Assembly (NCBI GenBank): GCA_905198575.1
Contig: CAJKDC010000098.1
Location: 1-8,708, forward strand
Source of the DNA: an uncultured Bacteroides sp.
GTDB taxonomy: Bacteria > Bacteroidota > Bacteroidia > Bacteroidales > Bacteroidaceae
DNA length: 8,708 nt
Direction: 5' to 3'
The position numbers and the translations under genes are program-made. Positions within the stretch are counted from its first letter, which is position 1, and every line of letters starts with the position of its first letter. Shown piece after piece: positions 1 to 5,969 of this stretch. The notes under the pieces were generated by a model. The model did not search any database. It saw nothing but the letters and a program-made list of their open reading frames with translations, and was not told the origin of the DNA.

Positions 1-195
1 CTGCGCGACCATACTGAAGCCTACGAACTGGGTGAAAACGAAAGCCATCTGTGTCTGCGTGTTGAAGGCGACTACGACGAGGTACGTAAATTCCACAAAG
101 AAATGGGTTGCGTTTGCTTTGAGAACGAAGCAATGGGACTTTATTTCATCAACGACCCGGATGATTACTGGATTGAAGTACTGCCCGTAAAATAA
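1..195 (+). CDS. VOC (glyoxalase I-like) family protein, C-terminal 64 residues, 5' truncated by window
   Basis: The frame is open from the first base and ends with TAA at 193-195. The visible 64 residues form the C-terminal beta-alpha-beta-beta-beta half of a vicinal-oxygen-chelate module. A histidine in 'NESHLCLRV' (residue 16 of the fragment) and a glutamate in 'DDYWIEVLP' (residue 59) sit where glyoxalase I metal ligands are found. 'GLYFINDPDDYWIEVLP' is the typical end of lactoylglutathione lyase-like proteins. The family isomerises methylglyoxal-thiol hemithioacetals. Bacteroides generally lack a normal glutathione system, so the real thiol cofactor is uncertain and no symbol is assigned. 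Codon use is GC-richer than in the minus-strand cassette that converges on it, which suits an ordinary chromosomal neighbour. The start and N-terminal half lie outside the window. Confidence 0.88.
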   Translation: MRDHTEAYELGENESHLCLRVEGDYDEVRKFHKEMGCVCFENEAMGLYFINDPDDYWIEVLPVK

Positions 196-293
196 AACAA
201 CAGACTACCCCTATCGGGTATAGGCACTGTACAGAACAAAACAGGCAAAAGCTTTTTCGAGAGATTCAGTAAATAGTATAAAATTAACCAACT

Positions 294-340
294 AATTCAG
301 GACATTCAGTTAGGTAACAAAATACTGAATGTCCCGAATT
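294..340 (-). terminator. 17-bp stem-loop between convergent genes, probable terminator of the minus-strand cassette
   Basis: Positions 294-310 pair with 324-340 around a 13-nt loop (311-323). Sixteen of 17 positions are Watson-Crick; the exception is 299/335. Read as minus-strand RNA this pair is G-U, so the stem is continuous, whereas as plus-strand RNA it is an A-C mismatch. The hairpin begins 20 bp past the stop codon of the last minus-strand gene (360-362) and about 100 bp past the plus-strand stop. A moderately U-rich stretch follows it on the minus strand, but no strong U-run. This favours termination of the minus-strand operon. A bidirectional or purely structural role is also possible. 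Confidence 0.7.
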
Positions 341-359
341 TACACTACCTACATTAAAT

Positions 360-710
360 TCAAAGATTTTTTAAAAAGTCATCAAAACTATCACATATAA
401 ATTCCGGTTTATAATGTCCAGCCATAGTACTATATACCTTATGATTCAATAAGAATACGGGATCTGCATTCTGTGTCGCAAAAATTATACACTCATCTGG
501 TAGTTGATACTCCTGACGTAGAACTTCTAATTCTTCAGCGGGACAGAATTTTATATTCACGCCATCAAGTATCATTTCTACATCCAAGGGATTTGCCGTA
601 GCATAGAATTCTTGTAATTCCAAAGGCAGATTTTGGAGATCTTCATAATGTCCAAATTCATTGCGAGAATCGAATTGCTTTGCTTTTTTGATGAAAAAAT
701 TATAATCCAT
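360..710 (-). CDS. SUKH (SMI1/KNR4-like) domain protein, candidate immunity protein for the adjacent GHH nuclease
   Basis: The protein has 116 residues if started at the ATG at 708-710. A TTG nine codons upstream (735-737) would give 125 residues, but the ATG places 'MDYNFFIKKAK' as a natural N-terminus and overlaps the upstream stop by only 11 bp. It covers a whole single SUKH fold. 'LPLELQEFYATANPLDVEM' matches the early helix and Asn-Pro turn, 'FCPAEELEVLRQEYQL' the central strand and helix, 'IIFATQNADPVFLLNHKVYS' the core strands, and 'SFDDFLKNL' the C-terminal helix. There is no signal peptide, so it should be cytosolic. SUKH proteins are known as immunity partners of nuclease toxins of polymorphic toxin systems. 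Its overlap with the GHH-nuclease gene suggests translational coupling and the same role here, by inference. A non-immunity SUKH role, such as a scaffold, cannot be excluded. Confidence 0.8.
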   Translation of the reverse strand: MDYNFFIKKAKQFDSRNEFGHYEDLQNLPLELQEFYATANPLDVEMILDGVNIKFCPAEELEVLRQEYQLPDECIIFATQNADPVFLLNHKVYSTMAGHYKPEFICDSFDDFLKNL

Positions 711-1851
711 ATGACAATGATTTAAATGTTTTCTCAATACTATATACCTGTATCCTGTCAGCTAGCACTTTGTTGTGATAAATATTGTACATACTATAAC
801 TTAACATTATAGCAGAGATACCAACCCCAACAGCAACTGCAGCAGGTCCTCCATATACGGATTGAACGATAACTGTTACAGCCAATGAAGCAACTGAAAT
901 AACCATTTGTTTTCCTACAGATGATAGGCTTTCATTTACAGACATACCTTGTTTCCTTAATTTAATGTAGCTATAAATAGAAGTGGCTATAATGACAATT
1001 GATCCAACAGCACCCATATTACAAGCCTTGGCAATGTTTTCAGTTACATCAACACCTAATTTAGTTAATACGCCTGTAAGTGCAGAAGTTGCAATACCGC
1101 CTATTAAACGAGAAATACCATAACTAACAATGGATAATGCAGCTCCTTCTAACCCGGCTATTCCACCATCTTTTAATGCATCCTTAATGCTCTCAGGACT
1201 AATACCATTCTGAACAAGGGAAACTATAAAACCAATTGATGCACCTGTTGCGAATCCTATTAATGCTGCTAGTCCCATACCACGAAGTTCATTCTTGATA
1301 ACTCTCTTACGGTTGGTGTTTCTTAGCATTTCTTCTTTATCTATTTTAGGTGCATCACTTTCATTTTTCCAATCTCCATCATGACCTTTATCAAGATGTT
1401 CTTCCCTTGAACGATAAAATTTAATATTGTCAGGATCTGCCTGATCTTTGGGGTGGTCAGCTACATTTTTTTGATGATGACCTTCTGCACCGCGAACAGT
1501 TCCTCTAGATAAAATATCTTGTTGTTCTGATTCATTCCAATTATTAGAGCCTCTTCCTCCCATTTCGATATCGGCTTTTTCATATTCCCAAGCCAATGAA
1601 ACACCTTCCCGCCGAGACCCTGTATAATTGGGGTCAGTTGCCAACTTATCATTAACCTTATCCTGAAGCCTCGTCTTCTTCGCTCCTAATGTATCAATAT
1701 AATTCTGGCATTGTCTATTATAACCTATGGTTGTTGTACGAGTATTATAGACAATTGTAGAATGAGCTGGAGTTACAGATATAGAGGAAAGCGTCAACGT
1801 AGATGTACTTCTCCCCAAAAAACTAGAATAAGAGGTTTGCCTTACATCCAT
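700..1851 (-). CDS. GHH-type HNH/Endo VII-fold nuclease fused to a multi-pass hydrophobic C-terminal domain (putative toxic effector)
   Basis: The protein has 383 residues and its ATG (1849-1851) lies 5 bp after the preceding stop. Residues 1-45 are Ser/Thr-rich without a signal peptide. Residues about 77-170 read as a GHH nuclease: 'GSRREGVSLAWEYEKADIE', then 'GRGSNNWNESEQQDIL', then G124-H125-H126, 'VADHP', 'DPDNI' (N142), H152 and H157 followed by 'DGDWKN'. This Gly-His-His...Asn...His...His order is that of HNH/Endo VII toxin nucleases, which cleave nucleic acid using a metal ion held by the histidines. Residues about 190-357 contain four or five Gly/Ala-rich hydrophobic stretches (about 190-213, 229-262, 278-296, 314-357), followed by a short basic tail. 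In most polymorphic toxins the nuclease is the extreme C-terminus; here it is N-terminal to the membrane part and no Rhs, PAAR or secretion domain is present. That argues for an intracellular, membrane-tethered effector. Nuclease call is fairly firm; target (DNA or RNA) and topology are unknown. Confidence 0.8.
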   Translation of the reverse strand: MDVRQTSYSSFLGRSTSTLTLSSISVTPAHSTIVYNTRTTTIGYNRQCQNYIDTLGAKKTRLQDKVNDKLATDPNYTGSRREGVSLAWEYEKADIEMGGRGSNNWNESEQQDILSRGTVRGAEGHHQKNVADHPKDQADPDNIKFYRSREEHLDKGHDGDWKNESDAPKIDKEEMLRNTNRKRVIKNELRGMGLAALIGFATGASIGFIVSLVQNGISPESIKDALKDGGIAGLEGAALSIVSYGISRLIGGIATSALTGVLTKLGVDVTENIAKACNMGAVGSIVIIATSIYSYIKLRKQGMSVNESLSSVGKQMVISVASLAVTVIVQSVYGGPAAVAVGVGISAIMLSYSMYNIYHNKVLADRIQVYSIEKTFKSLSYGL

Positions 1852-1856
1852 GTGTC

Positions 1857-2687
1857 TTAAACTTTAGGAACGTCAAACGAAAATTGAGTGAATCTGAACT
1901 TTCCTTCATCACTTAATTTGTTAAATATATAGGTATAAACGTGGTTATAATAAACCAAGGTCTCATTGAAAAGACGTTTTGCATCATATGCAAACAAGTG
2001 CTTAGCTACGAGTTCATAAAGATTACGCTCATTTCCAGTGTATTTGTCTGAGTCATTTTTGAAAAGTTCAAAGGCTTTTCTGAAAGAATTAGCCGCCTTT
2101 TTATTGTATTCAATCTCTGAGGCATTTGTAATTGCTGCCATACTTTTTGATACTAAATTTGAAAATTCTCTAGTCAGTGAATCATATTGAACCTTCTGAG
2201 TATCAGTAAATGCATCTTTATCAAAATGCTCTTCAATAGAGGCCATTTGAGATATTAATTTATCAAAAACCACTTGACTCTTGCAGACCAAAAATTCACC
2301 CTTAAGTGAAACCAACTCTCTTAAATAAGAATTATTGGCTTCAATAATTTCTGACCTTGTCATATCGAAATCTTCCTCAATTTTTTTATTAATTGCATAT
2401 GAGGTTTCAATGAGAGTCTGACGTTTTCCTTCTATAAATTTTAGACTATCTCGTGACATCTCAGCTCTTTCGCTAAAGATGGACAAAGCTAATTCTGCCT
2501 CTTTAAGAAAGAACCTACGTGTTTCCATTTCTATAGGATATGATGCTACTGTACAACAGAAACAGAAGTATTCGTCAAAAATATTCTGATTATCAGGAAA
2601 TTTACAGAATATATTCTTCCCAACAGTATGGGCATCCCAAAAATTCTTTTCAGCTTTCAATTCTTTGAATAAAATAGTATCTTCCAT
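1857..2687 (-). CDS. Uncharacterised all-helical protein, middle gene of the GTPase-nuclease cassette
   Basis: The protein has 276 residues. Its ATG (2685-2687) begins 1 bp after the TAA of the GTPase gene, so the two are almost certainly translated together. I do not recognise the family. It has no signal peptide or membrane segment and looks almost wholly alpha-helical. Residues about 5-75 ('FKELKAEKNFWDAHTVGKNI', 'PIEMETRRFFLKEAELAL') resemble a pair of TPR-like helical hairpins and carry a cysteine cluster (C28, C42, C44, C45). Residues about 80-210 are rich in Glu/Lys with heptad-like spacing and are probably coiled coil. Residues 215-265 are aromatic-rich ('YYNHVYTYIFNKL'). The position between a dynamin-like GTPase and its probable effector suggests an adaptor, coupling or GTPase-partner role comparable to accessory subunits of other two- or three-gene dynamin systems. 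That is inference from context alone. Confidence 0.75.
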   Translation of the reverse strand: MEDTILFKELKAEKNFWDAHTVGKNIFCKFPDNQNIFDEYFCFCCTVASYPIEMETRRFFLKEAELALSIFSERAEMSRDSLKFIEGKRQTLIETSYAINKKIEEDFDMTRSEIIEANNSYLRELVSLKGEFLVCKSQVVFDKLISQMASIEEHFDKDAFTDTQKVQYDSLTREFSNLVSKSMAAITNASEIEYNKKAANSFRKAFELFKNDSDKYTGNERNLYELVAKHLFAYDAKRLFNETLVYYNHVYTYIFNKLSDEGKFRFTQFSFDVPKV

Positions 2688-2688
2688 C

Positions 2689-4893
2689 TTACTTTTCTAT
2701 TTGATTTAGTAATTTTGAAATGAAATCCAGCTTATTATTTTCATTTTTTATTTGATTCATAATCTGAGTGTCATCAACCTTAGTCTTTTCACCAAGATCA
2801 TCAAGATACTTTACATAACTATCTCGTAGATTGTTAACAGCTTTTATAAAGGCACTCTTTGTATCATCCCAATATTTTTCAATAGCATTCTTAAATTGAC
2901 CTAGACCATTTTTCTTGTCATATTCTTTAATAATATTCTTGGCAAGACGTTCTTCCCAAGAAGAACCAAAAATCCAAGATATGACAATGGCTATTAGTGC
3001 GGCTATTCCAATAGCAACAACAACCGGGCCTCCTATTAATGAGATAGCAGAAATACCAGCTGCCGTACCACCTACACTAATACCCATTGCAGCTAATAGA
3101 CTCACACCTTTTGCGACAAGAATGTATGCACCAAGATTACCTAAACCTGCAGCCCACATTGCTAAAGCTCCATATGCAGCGACACCTGCTAAACCTCCAG
3201 CAAAAGTTCCTTTCACATCAAAACCACTATCGACATTAAGATCTTTTATTGGCCCATCAGAGATATTGTTCTCAAAATTGTCAAGAAGGGAATTTACACA
3301 ATTTGAAAATTCTTCAGAGTATCCTTTTATGGAATTTAAATATTCCTCATTAAGTAGATTGGATATTTTAGAACAAATAGCTTTTTTGTCCTCCGATTTA
3401 TTTTTCCAACCATTTTTCTTTATGATAGCCACAATGCTTTCCTTGGTCATAATTCTATTATAGGCATGGGTAAAAGCGATGATACCCCCTCTCCTATATT
3501 CCGTATTGATAAGATTTACTATATGTGCCTTCTGGCTTTCAAGTTCCGAAAGTTTGTTAGGGGCTTCGTCTGAGGTTTTCCTATATGCTTCACGTTGTTC
3601 TGCACGGTTATTGAGTATTTTTTCGAACTGGCTTTTACTCGCTTTAATTTCTTTTTCTGTTTTCCCAAGAAAGTCAGCAGTAATCTTCTTCAGATTTGAT
3701 AAAATGAGATTTGGTAACACAGTTAAAAGATTTTTGAAATCATTTTCAAAATCTTTCCTTAGACTTTCCTGGTCTGTATCAAAAGTGAAGAATCGTTTTC
3801 TAAAATCTGCTGGTGTTGCATTTTGCCCAAGATTTTTCCAATATCCATCTGACAAGGTACTTTCAAATCTTTCAGCTGCTTTTGTCAATATTAATTTTAG
3901 CTGTTCATGTGAACCATTTTGAATAGTATGGGCCTGAGAAGCTATTATATAAAGATTGGATAGAGGCTTTAATTTATCACTATTCAGTGTAATAGGTGCT
4001 AAATTAACCATTTCTTGCTGAAGCCAATTAATATCTTCACCTCTCATAAAACCATTAGCAATAGAAAGATATAATAGCACATCTATCTCTTTGACACTTG
4101 CAAGCATGGAATCGTCTTCCTCTCTATCACTAGTTCCATATCCAGGTAGATCTATAAAATCACAGTTTTTCAAGATAGGAGAATTAATAAAAACAACTGC
4201 AGAACTCGCGGATGTCTGGTTGAAGTTTTTTCCTTGTCTTGCACCATATTCTCTAAGAAGTGAGTAATCGCCTTGGGCAATACACAAAGGAGTCGTATAT
4301 CCTTCCTCATATAGTCTGGTGTCATCCCATAACGCCCCTTTAGAATCTGACTTGAATATCATAACATTTTCCTTGCAGAAATCTGGTCGATCATCAACAT
4401 GTTTAACATACATGATGATTGAGGTAGTTGGAGTCCATTCCTGTGGGAGTACATTCGAATCAATTAGAGCATTTATCAGGGTACTTTTACCAACATCTGA
4501 TCTGCCTACCAATGCTACTCGGGGTTTTCTGGCCATACGATTGACCAATATGGAGAGTTCATTGATTTTTTTAATAAAATAATTATCGCTCCTAAATAGC
4601 CCCTCATGCTGCTTTATATAGGTATTGAAATTATCTCTAAATGATTTCACTGAATTCCAATTATCATCTATTTTGAATTCAACTTTGGCTTTAGTTACGT
4701 TAACTAAATTATCAAGTGATACTCCTGTGACTTGAGACAACTTTATTAATAATGCCATCTCAACTTGATTTTTCTTTACAGATTCCGCTTCGAGGCGTTT
4801 GTATTCATCTAGAGATATACCCAACTTCTGGGCTAAGTCTTTTTCACTTAAACCTAGAGCGTTGATTCTGATTTCTTTTAAATTATTATTCAT
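2689..4893 (-). CDS. XRE-HTH / dynamin-like GTPase with Gly/Ala-rich membrane segment
   Basis: The protein has 734 residues and is the first gene of the cassette. Residues about 5-66 form a Cro/CI-type helix-turn-helix ('LSEKDLAQKLGISLDEYKRLE', then 'LIKLSQVTGVSLDNLV'). The G domain starts near residue 120. Its P-loop is G130-x4-G-K136-S137-T138, its switch I is 'TPTTS' (154-158), and its G3 motif is D248-L-P-G251. The G4 position reads 'LYIIASQAH' (314-322) instead of the usual [N/T]KxD, so nucleotide-base recognition is non-canonical. Residues 400-560 are helical, like a dynamin stalk. Residues about 563-643 are a long Gly/Ala-rich hydrophobic region ending in 'SWIFGSSW', a likely membrane-insertion paddle. 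A helical tail closes the protein. Bacterial dynamin-like proteins remodel or guard membranes, and some (LeoA in Eleos, DynA of Bacillus) act against phage. An N-terminal HTH suggests that the same protein also binds its own promoter region. Function is inferred; the family assignment is firm. Confidence 0.9.
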   Translation of the reverse strand: MNNNLKEIRINALGLSEKDLAQKLGISLDEYKRLEAESVKKNQVEMALLIKLSQVTGVSLDNLVNVTKAKVEFKIDDNWNSVKSFRDNFNTYIKQHEGLFRSDNYFIKKINELSILVNRMARKPRVALVGRSDVGKSTLINALIDSNVLPQEWTPTTSIIMYVKHVDDRPDFCKENVMIFKSDSKGALWDDTRLYEEGYTTPLCIAQGDYSLLREYGARQGKNFNQTSASSAVVFINSPILKNCDFIDLPGYGTSDREEDDSMLASVKEIDVLLYLSIANGFMRGEDINWLQQEMVNLAPITLNSDKLKPLSNLYIIASQAHTIQNGSHEQLKLILTKAAERFESTLSDGYWKNLGQNATPADFRKRFFTFDTDQESLRKDFENDFKNLLTVLPNLILSNLKKITADFLGKTEKEIKASKSQFEKILNNRAEQREAYRKTSDEAPNKLSELESQKAHIVNLINTEYRRGGIIAFTHAYNRIMTKESIVAIIKKNGWKNKSEDKKAICSKISNLLNEEYLNSIKGYSEEFSNCVNSLLDNFENNISDGPIKDLNVDSGFDVKGTFAGGLAGVAAYGALAMWAAGLGNLGAYILVAKGVSLLAAMGISVGGTAAGISAISLIGGPVVVAIGIAALIAIVISWIFGSSWEERLAKNIIKEYDKKNGLGQFKNAIEKYWDDTKSAFIKAVNNLRDSYVKYLDDLGEKTKVDDTQIMNQIKNENNKLDFISKLLNQIEK

Positions 4894-4946
4894 TTCAATT
4901 TGTTTTTTAGTATCTGTTTTGAGAAAATAGTCTGTTAATTGTCACT

Positions 4947-4964
4947 GTAAAAGTATACTATTAC
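4947..4964. promoter_or_regulatory. 18-bp imperfect palindrome, candidate operator for the HTH domain of the GTPase
   Basis: The site reads GTAAaAGTATACTaTTAC. The arms GTAA and TTAC and the central AGTATACT share one axis of symmetry, with a single mismatched pair (4951/4960). It lies about 55 bp upstream of the GTPase start codon and some 25-45 bp downstream of the predicted transcription start, a position where a bound repressor would block elongation or initiation. XRE-family regulators bind palindromes of this size. The first gene of the operon carries such a domain, so autoregulation is the simplest reading. Binding is inferred, not shown. Confidence 0.45.
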
Positions 4965-4997
4965 TAACTTATGAGGCTAACAATTCATATCTAAAAG

Positions 4998-5028
4998 CAA
5001 ATATACATATAATTAACACCATACCAAA
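4998..5028 (-). promoter_or_regulatory. Bacteroides-type promoter of the four-gene cassette
   Basis: Read on the minus strand, a -33 element TTTG (5028-5025) is followed after exactly 19 bp by TATATTTG (5005-4998). The latter fits the Bacteroides -7 consensus TAnnTTTG, recognised by the primary sigma factor ABfA. Transcription should begin a few bases downstream, near 4990, giving a leader of about 100 nt to the GTPase ATG. No comparable match is evident between the four genes, in line with a single transcript. Confidence 0.7.
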
Positions 5029-5175
5029 AATCCAAGAACAAAATCAAAGGCAAACTATCTTATAGCAACCCAAATTACACTGCCATATGTTTTTAAGTAA
5101 AAGTCACTTTCAGATGTATCTCAAATAAGACCAATGTTTATCACAACAATCATGAAAGTACGGCTCAGCTACGAC

Positions 5176-5225
5176 GCACATTCATCATTGCAATGATACG
5201 CGGAAAAGGTACGCACAGAATGTGC
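5176..5225. terminator. Nested inverted repeats after the two-component operon, possible terminator
   Basis: GCACATTC (5176-5183) and GAATGTGC (5218-5225) are perfect inverted repeats that enclose a perfect 14-bp palindrome, ATCATTGCAATGAT (5184-5197). A third small hairpin, GCACA-GAA-TGTGC (5213-5225), competes with the outer arm. The structure starts 28 bp past the minus-strand stop at 5253-5255, where a terminator for the kinase-regulator-membrane protein operon is expected. There is no clear U-run after it on the minus strand, so a regulator-binding or boundary role is also possible. Confidence 0.4.
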
Positions 5226-5252
5226 ATCCTATACCCATCAAGAACGACTGTT

Positions 5253-5969
5253 TCAATCCGCCGACTTACAAAATGCAGAAAGTAAATATCCACCAAAAGG
5301 AAGCAGACAACACACCGTATAAGCCAGACGAAAATCATCGGCAGTTCCCCCCATCCAAAGGAAAAGACGACTGTATTCCAGCGAAGAAAAAAACGTTACA
5401 ATAAAGAATAAGGTAACATAGTAGCTTCCATAACGGGTAAAAAGCCAAGACATTCCCTTTACCACATCACGGTCGGTATTGATGGTATCGGCAGCAAATC
5501 CGTAAAACAAAGCGCACACACCGATACCGATAGAAAGCATATACCACAACCCTGCTTCGAACGGCGACCCGCTCAGCTCTCCGCTTACGTTACGCAGAAT
5601 AGCCCAAGGTCCCCACGTAATAACCAGCAACAGCAGTATGAGGCACAAAGCGATTACAAGCGCCAGCGAAAGCGCATGCTTTTCTTTTTTGGTAAATGTG
5701 CTCCTCCGGCTGAAAAAGTGCAACAGCGAACTGCCCAAACCAGAATAAGCAACCAGTCCGCAACCCAAGTAAAGTATTATTACAACCCGCAGCACAGGGG
5801 CCAGCAAGTAATTGTCTACCGTATGGCGGAGTCCCCAGCGCACCCCTTCCGGACTGAGCAAACTGCGTACTCCCTCCCACTCGTAGATACTTCCCACCCA
5901 CGACAGCAGCATTACTGCTACTGTCAGAAAGAAAAAAACAGTGGCGATATGTGGGACTTTAATCTTCAT
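5253..5969 (-). CDS. Small polytopic inner-membrane protein with AbgT-like motif, last gene of the two-component operon
   Basis: The protein has 238 residues from the ATG at 5967-5969, which overlaps the response-regulator stop by 11 bp. An in-frame ATG at 6014 would only add 15 non-hydrophobic residues read from inside the regulator gene, so the shorter form is preferred. About six membrane segments are visible, near residues 8-27, 54-74, 99-119, 141-160, 180-197 and 215-234. The stretch 'VRSLLSPEGVRWGLRHTVDN' (34-53), followed by 'APVL' and a Gly-rich helix, resembles the N-terminal region of AbgT-family (p-aminobenzoyl-glutamate) transporters. However, the protein is about half the usual AbgT length and the later transport motifs are not seen. 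It may be a family-specific short relative or a signalling membrane partner of the regulator, not a working transporter. The gene looks intact, with no frameshift visible. Confidence 0.75.
   Translation of the reverse strand: MKIKVPHIATVFFFLTVAVMLLSWVGSIYEWEGVRSLLSPEGVRWGLRHTVDNYLLAPVLRVVIILYLGCGLVAYSGLGSSLLHFFSRRSTFTKKEKHALSLALVIALCLILLLLVITWGPWAILRNVSGELSGSPFEAGLWYMLSIGIGVCALFYGFAADTINTDRDVVKGMSWLFTRYGSYYVTLFFIVTFFSSLEYSRLFLWMGGTADDFRLAYTVCCLLPFGGYLLSAFCKSAD

Larger units (their letters stand above)
4894..5252. other. Intergenic region between the two minus-strand operons
   Basis: This is 359 bp of non-coding sequence separating the GTPase start codon (4893) from the stop of the membrane-protein gene (5253). 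From right to left, in the direction of transcription, it holds the nested inverted repeats at 5176-5225, an AT-rich stretch with no obvious gene (about 5029-5170), the cassette promoter (4998-5028), the 18-bp palindrome (4947-4964), and a leader of roughly 100 nt without a recognisable riboswitch or Shine-Dalgarno site. Base composition changes from moderately GC-rich to AT-rich near 5160, which may mark the edge of an acquired segment. I saw no tRNA or integrase remnant. Confidence 0.6.

Noticed and set aside
196..250. Short 5-bp stems (CCTAT/ATAGG, TACCC/GGGTA) just after the glyoxalase-like gene
   Set aside because: They are mutually exclusive, short and without a U-run, so too weak to call a terminator.
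711..737. TTG start extending the SUKH protein by nine residues
   Set aside because: An ATG lies at 710 with an 11-bp overlap, the fold is complete from there, and the extra residues (His/Asn-rich) do not fit the family N-terminus.
2915..3922. Plus-strand open frames of 182 and 147 codons opposite the GTPase gene
   Set aside because: They lie antisense to a gene with clear domains. The encoded sequences are low-complexity complements of the Gly/Ala-rich and helical regions and show no family features.
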